64,000 nucleotides of DNA, taken from Bacteroides faecichinchillae JCM 17102. GTDB taxonomy: Bacteria; Bacteroidota; Bacteroidia; Bacteroidales; Bacteroidaceae. Both the position numbers and the translations under genes were made by a program. Positions within the stretch are counted from its first letter, which is position 1. Each line of letters begins with the position of its first letter. Under the pieces are notes generated by a model that searched no databases, had not been told where the DNA came from, and saw only the letters and a program-made list of their open reading frames with translations. Shown here piece after piece: positions 30,198-40,821 of this stretch. The stretch spans positions 62,001 to 126,000 of the forward strand of contig NZ_BAKK01000011.1 in assembly GCF_000614145.1 (NCBI RefSeq), given 5' to 3'.

Positions 30198-30815
30198 TCA
30201 ATATCTTTTAATGGTGATCAATTCTGTCAAAGTATATCTCAGAAATAGCTGTGTCCCATGTTCTATTGGTTCTACACTAAATATCTGTTCTTGTTTGCTG
30301 TCTTTTAGATTAAGTATTGCATATGGCTGTTCATTTACATACATCTTGAGCTTTTTGACATGAGAGTTTTCTCGCCATGCTTTGTCTGATTCGATGTATC
30401 TGTTGATAATAATAACATAGGTAATACGTGGGGTTTCGGGAGGAAAACGATAAACAAGATATTCTTCAACTCCATATCCGGGAACTCCTTCAATCCAAGC
30501 TGTCCGATAACTGAGATCATGGGCATTTTCGGCTCGGTAAGATATTCCATGTTGAGGTTTCAATTCAGAAGAGGCTGATGACAGTTCTCCCACACCGCAA
30601 GTGCAATAGAAACTACATCTTATTTCGATGATGTCCCAGCAGTTTTCTTTTCCATCTACAAACTCTTCACTTTTGAGTTCTTGAAAAAATTTCTTCTCTT
30701 CTTCACTATTTAAGTCGATAATTTCTCCTAATTTAGGATAGGAGATAGTTCTTTCCGGCTTTGTCCCCAGTAGTTAGAGGAGACGCTTAGTAATACTTAA
30801 TAATAGTACTCTCAT
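30198..30815 (-). pseudogene. Small exported protein interrupted by an early stop
   Basis: From ATG at 30815 the frame reads MRVLLLSITKRLL, meets TAA at 30774-30776, and then continues in the same frame: LLGTKPERTISYPKLGEIID, then ENCWDIIEIRCSFYCTCGVG and a beta-rich domain of about 130 residues (GVEEYLVYRFPPETPRITYV). The start looks like a signal peptide, so the stop separates it from the domain. The domain resembles the small sugar-binding modules now called NADase-type glycan-binding domains; this is from memory and tentative. Translation from GTG at 30593 would lose the Cys-rich segment. A single base change or a sequencing error could explain the stop. Confidence 0.5.
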
Positions 30816-30884
30816 AAACAAAGATTTTTGAAGTTTAATAAATACAAATATAGGATTTTAAAAAACTCTTTTGCTACTTTTTCG

Positions 30885-30892
30885 TATTTTTG
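30885..30892 (+). promoter_or_regulatory. -7 box of the DUF3109 gene
   Basis: TATTTTTG matches the -7 consensus and lies 21 bases before the ATG at 30914. Because it covers the alternative TTG start at 30890, the ATG is the better start. A TTTG at 30870-30873 is too near to be an ideal -33 box. Confidence 0.5.
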
Positions 30893-30913
30893 CACGTTCA
30901 ATTAAAAGATGAT

Positions 30914-31495
30914 ATGATTCAGATAGATGATGTAGTAGTGAGCTTGGATGTACTTCGTGATAAATTCCTTTGTAACCTGGATGCTTGTAAAGGCGAATGT
31001 TGCATTGAAGGAGATGCTGGTGCACCAGTAGAGCTAGGTGAAGTGGAAAAGTTAGAGGAAATATTGCCTATAATTTGGGATGAATTGGCGCCTGAAGCAC
31101 GTGCGATGATTGAAAAACAGGGAGTCGTTTATACGGATGAGGAGGGGGATCTGGTAACCTCTATTGTTAATGGTAAAGACTGTGTTTTTACTTGTTATGA
31201 TCATAAAGGCTATTGCTATTGTGCTATCGAGAAGGCTTACCGAGAAGGAAAGACAGATTTCTATAAACCGATATCATGTCATCTTTATCCAATTCGGATT
31301 GGTGACTATGGTCCATATAAAGCTGTTAATTATCATCGTTGGGATGTGTGTAAAGCAGCTGTCTTGTTAGGAAAGAAAGAGAATGTGGCTATCTATCAGT
31401 TCTTAAAGGAACCTTTAATCCGTAAATTTGGAGCAGAGTGGTATCAAGAACTGGAAATAGCTGTAGAAGAACTGAAGAAACAGCATCTGATTTAA
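30914..31495 (+). CDS. DUF3109 family cysteine-rich protein
   Basis: The 193-residue protein (MIQIDDVVVSLDVLRDKFLC) has the Cys pattern LCNLDACKGECCIEGDAG, then CVFTCYDHKGYCYCAIEK and ISCHLYPIRIGDYG, as in the DUF3109/YkgJ-like group, in which clustered Cys residues are thought to bind Zn or an Fe-S cluster. No function is established. The start at 30914 was chosen because the upstream TTG falls inside the -7 box. Its stop overlaps the end of the convergent aspartic protease gene by 4 bases. Confidence 0.85.
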   Translation: MIQIDDVVVSLDVLRDKFLCNLDACKGECCIEGDAGAPVELGEVEKLEEILPIIWDELAPEARAMIEKQGVVYTDEEGDLVTSIVNGKDCVFTCYDHKGYCYCAIEKAYREGKTDFYKPISCHLYPIRIGDYGPYKAVNYHRWDVCKAAVLLGKKENVAIYQFLKEPLIRKFGAEWYQELEIAVEELKKQHLI

Positions 31496-32820
31496 CCATC
31501 AGTCTGTTTCTTGGGAGTGGTTTTCACATACATGTCTTTTAGATTTATTAAAACACTTCCGTATGAATAGAATAAATCCATTCCGAACCAGCCGTCTTCG
31601 TTCACTACTACGTTCGGAACGTCACTATCTATATATACAAAAATTTCAGGAAGGCATGCTTCGAGTGAATCAATAGAAACGCAGAAATTCGGTAGCTTGT
31701 ATATGTCCTTTTTCATTACACCTCCAAACCCTGCGATTCTTACTGTGTCCTGTTTGCCTGTTTGCTCTATCTGGTTCTGATGTTCTTTAAAATATTTTTC
31801 AGTTAAAGAACTTCCGGTAGCTCCACAGTCAAAGTGCATTGATAAATTTTCGGTTCCATTCGTAACTTCTATTGTCCATAAGTGTTCATTATTGAATCTT
31901 AAGTTAGAATGCCCGAATGGGTTGGGAGTAGTTTCTTGAGGTATTTTTATTTGTAGAGAATCAAAATTAATATTGATTTCCTCCAGTCGAACCAACAAAT
32001 CGGCTCCTATTAGGCTTTTCAGGCTGTTCATAAAAGAGTCTGCTGCTGCATTATTTGTTTTCATATTCAGTACTAGGAAGGGGACTTTGTGAATTGTTAT
32101 GTCACCAATGCTAAATGTATCGGCTATTGCTAGTTGTCCGTAACCTATTTTTAGTCCACCGACCCTTATACTATCTCTAATGATTCGCATATTACATTCT
32201 TTCGCCATTTCAGGGCTAACTACACTATGCCCAGCTCCAGTATCCAATTGAAATTGCTGTGCTTTTCCATTTATTTGGGCATTTAGGTGAATCGCTTTTT
32301 GTTTATATTTTCCTACGCTATCGACTGTGATAGGAATGATTACATCTTTATTTGGACGTTGGACTTGTAGGATTTCTCCTTCGTTAGCCAAAACTTGGTA
32401 TGATTTTAGCATATCAGTATATTCCAACTGCATGTTTTCGTCTAAATGGCCTTCCAATTGTTTCATAATATCAGATAATACGGCTGCCGCTGCCTTATTT
32501 TGTCCCATTCGGGCATAGCAGGAATGTATGAAATATCCATAACTCAATTGGCTATTGTAATCTAGCATTTGTCCATGTTTATTCATCATATCGCCTAATT
32601 TCTCAGGTGCATCCGGTTCATTAAAGTAATAGCTAAGAAGGCTGCACGCAAAATCATGAATAAAAGGAGACAAGGAGTCTTTATAAATAGTATATTCTCG
32701 TTGCAATTCGAACCATTTAGCCTGACCGATAAGGTTGCCTATTTTCTCATCAACTTGTTGGGCATGAAGAAGTATTGTTATATTTAATAGCAGTACAATG
32801 ATGAATAATACTTTTCTCAT
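31492..32820 (-). CDS. Exported retropepsin-like aspartic protease
   Basis: A signal peptide (MRKVLFIIVLLLNITILLHA) precedes a helical N-terminal part and two aspartic-protease half-sites: FQLDTGAGHSVVS near residue 190 and MHFDCGATGSSLT near residue 330. Having both halves in one chain is common in bacterial clan AA proteins. The second site has Cys in place of the usual Thr (DCG), so activity is uncertain. It would be periplasmic or secreted. A short membrane-protein gene overlaps its start by 4 bases and is probably cotranslated. Confidence 0.75.
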   Translation of the reverse strand: MRKVLFIIVLLLNITILLHAQQVDEKIGNLIGQAKWFELQREYTIYKDSLSPFIHDFACSLLSYYFNEPDAPEKLGDMMNKHGQMLDYNSQLSYGYFIHSCYARMGQNKAAAAVLSDIMKQLEGHLDENMQLEYTDMLKSYQVLANEGEILQVQRPNKDVIIPITVDSVGKYKQKAIHLNAQINGKAQQFQLDTGAGHSVVSPEMAKECNMRIIRDSIRVGGLKIGYGQLAIADTFSIGDITIHKVPFLVLNMKTNNAAADSFMNSLKSLIGADLLVRLEEININFDSLQIKIPQETTPNPFGHSNLRFNNEHLWTIEVTNGTENLSMHFDCGATGSSLTEKYFKEHQNQIEQTGKQDTVRIAGFGGVMKKDIYKLPNFCVSIDSLEACLPEIFVYIDSDVPNVVVNEDGWFGMDLFYSYGSVLINLKDMYVKTTPKKQTDG

Positions 32821-33071
32821 TTGTGTGAATAATTATGTTTGATTTTATATTGAATCACTAATAAAAATACCATAGCTATGATGAAACATGTCGGTGTTAT
32901 CCAAGCTTTTGGATGAATAATAATAAGGAAAATGCAGGTTGTTATGATACAGGATACTAAGACGATCATGAAGAGTCTTATTTTTTTTAATAATGGATTG
33001 GTAGTTTTCATAGGCGTTATTGTTTGTTGGCGTACAATATAGTGAATCGGATTGAAAAAATCTTTAAACAT
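32817..33071 (-). CDS. Small two-helix membrane protein
   Basis: The 84-residue protein has two hydrophobic segments (about residues 32-52 and 58-75) joined by a short turn with HPKAWITPT, and a basic C-terminus. No motif is recognised. Its stop overlaps the ATG of the aspartic protease gene by 4 bases, suggesting translational coupling and perhaps a shared role. A shorter start at MKTTNPLL is possible. Confidence 0.6.
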   Translation of the reverse strand: MFKDFFNPIHYIVRQQTITPMKTTNPLLKKIRLFMIVLVSCIITTCIFLIIIHPKAWITPTCFIIAMVFLLVIQYKIKHNYSHK

Positions 33072-33097
33072 TAGGTTTTATTAAGGGAAAGTTGGCG

Positions 33098-33146
33098 AAA
33101 AATAAAAAAACGCCGGAACAAAGAATTTTTCTTTGTTTACCGGCGC
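33098..33146 (-). terminator. Terminator of gyrB
   Basis: On the minus strand GCGCCGGTAAACAAAG pairs with CTTTGTTCCGGCG with a two-base bulge, followed by TTTTTTTATTTTT. Strong intrinsic terminator about 40 bases after the gyrB stop. Confidence 0.85.
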
Positions 33147-33186
33147 TTCTTCGTTGTAAGATGTGAGGTTGGTTTATAAAAACGAA

Positions 33187-35160
<1,974 letters not shown>

Positions 35161-35174
35161 TTATAATAACAGAG

Positions 35175-35182
35175 CAAATATA
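35175..35182 (-). promoter_or_regulatory. -7 box of gyrB
   Basis: CAAATATA, read on the minus strand as TATATTTG, matches the consensus 30 bases before the gyrB start. The -33 box is not obvious. Confidence 0.5.
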
Positions 35183-35287
35183 GTGAAAAATGTCGATTTG
35201 GCGAAGAATGAAAGGTGAAAAAATAAAGAATAAGCGCGTATTCTTTATTATGGGACAAACTTAATAATCAGTGACTTAAAACACAAA

Positions 35288-35311
35288 AGGCCGAACCTAA
35301 AAGTTCAGCCT
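35288..35311 (-). terminator. Terminator of rpsT
   Basis: On the minus strand AGGCTGAAC pairs with GTTCGGCCT (one U-G pair) around a six-base loop, followed by TTTTGTGTTTT. It lies 33 bases after the rpsT stop. Confidence 0.8.
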
Positions 35312-35343
35312 GAATGCTATATAGAATTGTTTATTTTCTATTA

Positions 35344-35598
35344 TTAAGCGAGCTTATTGATGTAAAGAGCCAGCTTAGATTTCAGATTGTTAGCTTTGTT
35401 TTTATGAATAACATTTGTTTTAGCTAACTTATCCAACATCTTTGTAATGCCTGGATACATTGCAACTGCTTCTGCTTTATTGGTAGTTGCACGAAGCTTT
35501 CTAACAGCATTTCTCATGGTTTTACCATAATATCTGTTGTGAAGTCTTCTTGTTTCTTCTTGTCTGATTCTTTTCAGTGATGATTTGTGATTTGCCAT
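35344..35598 (-). CDS. rpsT: 30S ribosomal protein S20
   Basis: S20 is a primary binding protein of 16S rRNA in the small subunit. The 84-residue, very basic protein reads [20 protein letters not shown], with [20 protein letters not shown] and a final [20 protein letters not shown] segment typical of the family. The gene lies just downstream of tRNA-Glu on the same strand (40 bases), and one promoter upstream of the tRNA probably serves both. Confidence 0.97.
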   Translation of the reverse strand: MANHKSSLKRIRQEETRRLHNRYYGKTMRNAVRKLRATTNKAEAVAMYPGITKMLDKLAKTNVIHKNKANNLKSKLALYINKLA

Positions 35599-35638
35599 TT
35601 CGACTAATCTATTTTTAGTTCTTTATTCTTTTAACTTG

Positions 35639-35710
35639 TAGCCCGTGGGGGAATCGAACCCCCCTTTCAAGAATGAAAATCTTGCGTCCTAACCGATAGA
35701 CGAACGGGCC
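35639..35710 (-). tRNA. tRNA-Glu (anticodon UUC)
   Basis: On the minus strand the sequence folds as a standard cloverleaf: acceptor GGCCCGT with ACGGGCT, the D-arm TCTATCGGTTAGGA, anticodon loop ATTTTCATT with TTC, and the T-arm GGGGGTTCGATTCCCCC. Length is 72 bases to the discriminator A; the CCA end is not encoded. It precedes rpsT and follows a good promoter. Confidence 0.93.
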
Positions 35711-35774
35711 ATCCTATTGCTGCATTTCTGCAGTTTGCTTTCTCGAAGCAGAGATTGTTTCTCGATTGCGGATG

Positions 35775-35805
35775 CAAAGGTAGGAACTTTTTTGAAACTG
35801 ACAAA
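35775..35805 (-). promoter_or_regulatory. Promoter of tRNA-Glu and rpsT
   Basis: On the minus strand TTTG (35802-35805), 19 bases, then TACCTTTG (35775-35782). Both boxes and the spacing match the Bacteroides consensus; the tRNA starts about 65 bases downstream. Confidence 0.8.
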
Positions 35806-36030
35806 CTATTTGCGAAAAAAAATCAATAATACTCCCAATTATTTTGGGTGATTTGTTTATAATGCCTGAAAATCAATATAATATAGATGCTTATTTCCTT
35901 TGAAGATTTGTTTCTATATAGAAAGCAATGAATTATTTTGTTTCACATATACCTTATTATATTTAATAATTAGTTTTTGCAGATTACTCATCTATCGTTT
36001 CAAGAAGATGCTATTTTGCTGTTTATGACT

Positions 36031-36134
36031 ATTAATAGTTCGCACCTCTGCTCTTAATTAATAGTCTACATATTGATTCTTAATACTCAATTTCTTGGTT
36101 ATTAATATCTAATATCTCAGAAATTAATAGTCTT
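36031..36134. repeat. Five-unit array, mostly 22-bp period, core ATTAATAGTC
   Basis: Units start at 36031, 36057, 36079, 36101 and 36123 (steps 26, 22, 22, 22). Most share ATTAATAgTc; the third is degenerate (TTAATACTC). ATTAAT is its own reverse complement. The array lies in the divergent 620-base gap between the tRNA-Glu promoter and recO. The rest of that gap is AT-rich, and I find no clear recO promoter in it. Confidence 0.6.
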
Positions 36135-36337
36135 GGTTATTTTTGAATAAGCTTCTTCTGCTCAATAGGAAGGAAAACAGCATCAGTTGATAGATATTGG
36201 TGATTAGTTGGACTTTCAAAATTAAGAAAAATGAAATTCTAAGATGTTATATCCCATTGATAAGCATGATTATCTTCGCTGAGTGTATGGTTGTACATTT
36301 CTCTTTTTTTTGTAGTTTTGCTACCGGAATAGGATAA

Positions 36338-37075
36338 ATGGATGTTATGCTACAAAAAACAAGAGGAATAGTTCTGCACACGCTTAAATACAATGATACG
36401 TCTATTATTGTAGATATATATACAGAACTATCTGGAAGAGCTTCTTTTCTAGTAGCTGTGCCACGTTCACGAAAAGCAGCTATTAAATCTGTGTTATTTC
36501 AGCCACTGGCTTTTATTGAGTTTGAAGCGGATTACCGTCCGAATACAACACTTTATCGTATTAAGGAGGCAAAATCTTTCTATCCGTTTTCTTCTATTCC
36601 ATATGATCCGTATAAATCGTCGATAGTTCTTTTTTTAGCTGAATTTCTTTATCGGGCAATGCGTGAAGAAGCGGAGAATCGTCCGTTATTTGCTTATTTG
36701 GAACATTCGGTCATATGGCTTGATGAATGCAAGAAGAGCTTTGCTAATTTTCATTTAGTTTTTTTGATGCGCCTTTCTCGTTTTCTAGGACTTTACCCGA
36801 ATTTGGAAGATTATCAGGCTGGTGATTACTTCGATATGTTGAATGCTTGTTTTATTTCTGTACGTCCTCAATTACATTCTTCTTATATTAATCCTGAAGA
36901 GGCGGGGCAACTCTGCCGGTTGATGCGTATGAACTATGATACAATGCATCTTTTCACGATGAGTCGTGCGGAACGTATTCGCTGTCTAACGATTATCAAT
37001 GACTATTATCGCTTACATTTGCCGGATTTTCCGGTTTTAAAATCTTTAGAGATTTTGAAAGAATTGTTTGATTGA
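36338..37075 (+). CDS. recO: DNA repair protein RecO
   Basis: RecO helps load RecA on single-stranded DNA in the RecFOR pathway. The 245-residue protein begins with the OB-fold ([35 protein letters not shown]) and continues with the helical C-terminal part ([35 protein letters not shown]). Cys residues of the zinc knuckle found in some RecO are not in the usual pattern. ATG at 36347 may be the true start, giving 242 residues; the reported start keeps three extra residues. It is the only gene on this strand in the area. Confidence 0.9.
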   Translation: MDVMLQKTRGIVLHTLKYNDTSIIVDIYTELSGRASFLVAVPRSRKAAIKSVLFQPLAFIEFEADYRPNTTLYRIKEAKSFYPFSSIPYDPYKSSIVLFLAEFLYRAMREEAENRPLFAYLEHSVIWLDECKKSFANFHLVFLMRLSRFLGLYPNLEDYQAGDYFDMLNACFISVRPQLHSSYINPEEAGQLCRLMRMNYDTMHLFTMSRAERIRCLTIINDYYRLHLPDFPVLKSLEILKELFD

Positions 37076-37548
37076 TAATTATCTAAAAAGGCTTTGTTAG
37101 TGAGGGGAGTTTTTTGTTAATTCTCTTGTATACAAGCTTAGTAATATTTGTATTAAATCCCGGATAATCAGCGAGTAGCCTATATTCTATTTTAATTATT
37201 GGCAAACATGTGATTTTTTTTGTTTACTTAATTGTTTTTTATCTATTCCAGACGTTGCTTTAACAACTTGCTATGAAATTCGTTTTGAATATTGGGAGTT
37301 TTTATGCCTCTTTAGCAGTGTTGTGCAGATCTCCTATGGCTAATATCTGAATTTGGAATAGGAATCAATAGACAGCTTCCTGTCCATTAATAGAGAAGTT
37401 CATTTCAATTTTATAGGGAGAAGTAAATTAGGTAAAGGATATAAAAAAACTATCACCGTTCCGCATTCTCAATGGATAAGGGGGATTCTGCGTTACCGGT
37501 GATAGTCGATAGAACTATAGTATTTTTTGCTGTGTAAAAAGAAGGATT
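37076..37548. other. Intergenic region between recO and yqeY
   Basis: About 470 AT-rich bases between convergent genes. Apart from the hairpin near its right end I see no ORF, repeat or promoter that I can support. Confidence 0.5.
37449..37506. terminator. Terminator for yqeY and the division cluster, possibly bidirectional
   Basis: ACTATCACCG at 37449-37458 pairs perfectly with CGGTGATAGT at 37497-37506 around a 38-base loop. On the minus strand GTTTTTTTAT follows, so it would end the division-cluster transcript about 40 bases after the yqeY stop. Confidence 0.7.
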
Positions 37549-37998
37549 TTATCCTAAGAGTTCCTTTACTTTAGCAGAGATAGCACGACCTTCCGCAAGT
37601 CCGGCTAGTTTCTTGGAAGCAACGCCCATTACTTTACCCATATCTTTACCACTGGTAGCACCTGTTTCAGCAATAATCTCTTTTAATGCTACTTCCAGTT
37701 CCTCAGCAGACATTTGTTTGGGTAGGTAAGTTTCCATTACTGCTACTTGCGCCATTTCTGTATCAGCCAAATCCTGACGTCCTTGTCCAATATAGATCTC
37801 AGCAGCATCTTTTCCTTGTTTCACCAATTTCTGAATAATTTTCAAGGCTGCATCATCTGTCAATGTATCATTAGCTCCCGGAGCTGTTTTCGCCTCTAAG
37901 AAGAATTTTTTTATGTTTCTCAGAGTTTCCAAGGCTACTTTATCTTTCGCCTTCATTGCGGTTTTAATGTCTTCGCTGACTTTTTCAAATAAGTCCAT
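37549..37998 (-). CDS. GatB/YqeY domain protein
   Basis: The 149-residue protein matches the stand-alone YqeY family, related to the tRNA-binding tail of GatB: MDLFEKVSEDIKTAMKAKDK, ALETLRNIKKFFLEAKT, YLPKQMSAEELEVAL and GATSGKDMGKVMGVASKKL. The function is uncertain; a role with tRNA or amidotransferases has been proposed. It lies 20 bases after ftsZ and is probably the last gene of the division cluster. Confidence 0.9.
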   Translation of the reverse strand: MDLFEKVSEDIKTAMKAKDKVALETLRNIKKFFLEAKTAPGANDTLTDDAALKIIQKLVKQGKDAAEIYIGQGRQDLADTEMAQVAVMETYLPKQMSAEELEVALKEIIAETGATSGKDMGKVMGVASKKLAGLAEGRAISAKVKELLG

Positions 37999-38018
37999 AT
38001 CTTTTTTAATCTAAATTA

Positions 38019-39329
38019 CTAGAAAGTAATCACTCCGTCACTATCAGTAGCTTCTTCTGTTGCTACTTCCTCTTCGAGAGCGGCTTTTGTTTTAATTTTG
38101 GTAAGAGTCGTTTTATCCCGTTGGTAAGTAGGAGAGTCTTCCACCATAGCGATGATGTCATCATTATCTAAATCTTCGATGTTGAAGAGATAGATATGAC
38201 GGCGTTTACGGAGACTCTTGCTACCAATACCATTGGCACTTTCTCCATATGCTTTGCGGATACGTTCTTTGTTCTTTTCTTTTTCTTCCTCCAGCATTAA
38301 TTGACGTTCTTCTTCTTCCTGGCTTCGAGCTTCGTGCAGACTATCCATACCCGGTACATCTTCTACGCCGAATCCGGTTGCCAATACAGTGATCTTTACC
38401 TTGCTTTCCAGTGAGTTGTCCATGGCGACACCCCAGATCACTTCCACTCCTTCGCGGAATTTACTCATAAATTCATGCACTTCGTTCATTTCCTCCATCA
38501 TCAACTCGGATGTTGAGCAGAAAGAAACATTGAGCATTACCTTTTTAGCATTGAAGATATCATTGTTGTTTAGCAATGGAGAGTGCAGGGCATCATCAAT
38601 AGCTTTCGTTACGCGATTTTCTCCTTCTCCGAATCCTGTACTCATGATAGCAACTCCACCATCTTTCAGGATTGTTTTTACGTCAGCAAAGTCCAGATTG
38701 ACAGTACCGCGCATGGTGATAATTTCGGCAATACTTTTAGCAGCAATAGACAAAGTATCATCAGCCTTACCAAATGCATTCATAAAGGTAAGGTCCGCAT
38801 ATATCTCACGTAAACGTTCGTTATTGATGACCAGCAATGCATCTACATGCTGAGCGATACGTTCTACACCATCCAACGCCTGAATAATCTTCTTTTCTCC
38901 TTCGAAGATGAATGGAATAGTAACAATACCTACCGTAAGAATATCCATTTCTTTGGCGATACGGGCAATAACCGGAGCTGCACCGGTTCCGGTACCTCCT
39001 CCCATTCCAGCTGTGATAAATACCATTTTGGTACCATCATTCAACAGAGTTTTTATATCGTCAATACTCTCTTCAGCGGCATCTCGTGCCCGTTCGGGAC
39101 GGTTGCCGGCACCAAGTCCTTGTGTAATGCTACGGCCCAATTGCAGTTTTACTGGAACAGGTGATTCCGCCAAAGCTTGGTTGTCCGTATTGCAAAGAAC
39201 GAACGTTACGTCATGTATACCTTCCCGGTACATATGGTTTACGGCGTTACCGCCACCGCCACCTACACCGATTACTTTTATGATTTTCGGCGAGTCGGTC
39301 GGGAAATCAAATTGTACTATCTCGTCCAT
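38019..39329 (-). CDS. ftsZ: Cell division protein FtsZ
   Basis: FtsZ is the tubulin-like GTPase that forms the division ring. The 436-residue protein has GVGGGGGNAVNHM near residue 21, the tubulin signature GGGTGTGAAP at 110-119 and the T7 region with NLDFADVKTIL. After the core there is a charged linker, then NDDIIAMVEDSPTYQR, which looks like the conserved C-terminal peptide, but about 30 more residues follow (KTTLTKIKTKAALEEEVA). It lies 18 bases after ftsA, the usual order. Confidence 0.97.
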   Translation of the reverse strand: MDEIVQFDFPTDSPKIIKVIGVGGGGGNAVNHMYREGIHDVTFVLCNTDNQALAESPVPVKLQLGRSITQGLGAGNRPERARDAAEESIDDIKTLLNDGTKMVFITAGMGGGTGTGAAPVIARIAKEMDILTVGIVTIPFIFEGEKKIIQALDGVERIAQHVDALLVINNERLREIYADLTFMNAFGKADDTLSIAAKSIAEIITMRGTVNLDFADVKTILKDGGVAIMSTGFGEGENRVTKAIDDALHSPLLNNNDIFNAKKVMLNVSFCSTSELMMEEMNEVHEFMSKFREGVEVIWGVAMDNSLESKVKITVLATGFGVEDVPGMDSLHEARSQEEEERQLMLEEEKEKNKERIRKAYGESANGIGSKSLRKRRHIYLFNIEDLDNDDIIAMVEDSPTYQRDKTTLTKIKTKAALEEEVATEEATDSDGVITF

Positions 39330-39347
39330 ATCTTATTGAATTTTGAA

Positions 39348-40805
39348 TTATTTCATATCATCATCAGAGAAGATTTCCTTTGTCAGCGAATCAATCTTTC
39401 GCTGGATCCAACTTGGACCGGCTTCCCGTTTCCGTTTTTCCTTTTCTTCTTTCTCCTTTAGTTTGCGAAGTCTCTCCTTTTCTTTAGCAGCATCTCTGGC
39501 AGCTTGTCTGGCTTCTCTTTCTTCTTCGTCTTTCTTGATTTTTGCTAATCGGGCTTGCTCTTGTAGTTCTTTGTCGTCTTCGAACATATCCACTGTCTGG
39601 TGAATTTCCGGTTCTGCTTTAGGAACAGTAACTGGAGCTTTATGAGTAGTCTCTGTTAAACAACAGTTCTGATTACCTTCAAAAAGAAGTCCGAAGACTG
39701 TATTCAAAGAACTGTCTTTCTTTAGCATATTATTAGAAGCATGAACTGTATTACGAGGCAATTTCGCTAGTCGTATTTTTTCTATTTTGCTGCGTCTGCG
39801 TAACATTTCATCCAGATTCTTCAGGTTAGCTGCTCCACCGGTCATGATAATACCAGCCAGCAACTTATCTTCATAGCTTGAAAGCTGGATTTGATTCCAT
39901 ACATTGGCTATGATTTCCTCGGCACGTGCTTCGATAATGTTATTAAGTTTACCTAGCTCAATCGTGCGGCTATCGTCGTCCAGTTTGCAGGTAGCGGGTT
40001 CTTCGTTCTCGTCTTCTTCGTATAACGCATCTCCGTATGCTTTTTTCAGACGTTCTGCCTCTTCTTCCTCCATTTGCAGGGTGCAGATATCACGTGTGAT
40101 ACTGTTTCCTCCCAATGGAAGAACAGTCAGGAAACGAAGAATATTATTTTTATAAATTGAGATGGTTGTTGTATCAGCTCCGAAGTCAATCAATGCACAT
40201 CCCGAACGGCGCTCGCTTTCTGTCAATACGGCGTTCGCTGTAACCAATGGTGTAATCAGTTGATCGGCAATCTCAATTTTTGCTTGTTGGAAACAATGTT
40301 CCAGGTTTTTGCGTACAGAGGAACGGGCCACTATATTGAGGAAACGCCCCTCAATGTGGGTTCCTACTAGGCCAATCGGATTGGCTTGTAAGTTATTACC
40401 TACTTTATATTCTTGTGGTGCTACGTCCAATATATCCATATCAACCACCGGAATAGCGATATTCTCGTCACCGATAGCGTTTACAAGTTCTTCCGATATG
40501 ATGGCTTCCTCTTCCAGGTCGCGACTCACTACATTACGGACTGTGCGGAGCGATTGTCCACCAATACCTACATATACCTTGGCGATTGAGTTATTCAATT
40601 CACCTTCCAGTCTGTTAATGATAGAAGTCAGGCTTTGTGCAGTTTTGTCAAGGTTAAAGATGACTCCCTTACGGATAAACGTTGAAGAGTCTTCTTGCGC
40701 ATATGCTAAAATCTGCATGCTTCCGTCACTGTTCTTTTTTCCGGCCACACCGGTTATCTTCGATGAACCTAGTTCAATCGCGGCGATAAATTCTGTTGTT
40801 GCCAT
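39348..40805 (-). CDS. ftsA: Cell division protein FtsA
   Basis: FtsA is the actin-like protein that ties FtsZ to the membrane and recruits later division proteins. The 485-residue protein begins with the actin-fold motif FIAAIELGSSKITGVAG and contains ALIDFGADTTTISIY and IIMTGGAANLKNLDEMLRRR. A long Lys/Glu/Arg-rich tract (about 425-465) precedes an amphipathic end, GPSWIQRKIDSLTKEIFS, a likely membrane-targeting helix. It lies between ftsQ and ftsZ. Confidence 0.96.
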   Translation of the reverse strand: MATTEFIAAIELGSSKITGVAGKKNSDGSMQILAYAQEDSSTFIRKGVIFNLDKTAQSLTSIINRLEGELNNSIAKVYVGIGGQSLRTVRNVVSRDLEEEAIISEELVNAIGDENIAIPVVDMDILDVAPQEYKVGNNLQANPIGLVGTHIEGRFLNIVARSSVRKNLEHCFQQAKIEIADQLITPLVTANAVLTESERRSGCALIDFGADTTTISIYKNNILRFLTVLPLGGNSITRDICTLQMEEEEAERLKKAYGDALYEEDENEEPATCKLDDDSRTIELGKLNNIIEARAEEIIANVWNQIQLSSYEDKLLAGIIMTGGAANLKNLDEMLRRRSKIEKIRLAKLPRNTVHASNNMLKKDSSLNTVFGLLFEGNQNCCLTETTHKAPVTVPKAEPEIHQTVDMFEDDKELQEQARLAKIKKDEEEREARQAARDAAKEKERLRKLKEKEEKEKRKREAGPSWIQRKIDSLTKEIFSDDDMK

Positions 40806-40821
40806 ATCTTTTTATTTGTTA

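Noticed and set aside
30890..30913. TTG start of the DUF3109 gene at 30890
   Set aside because: The codon lies inside the -7 box; ATG at 30914 fits the family start.
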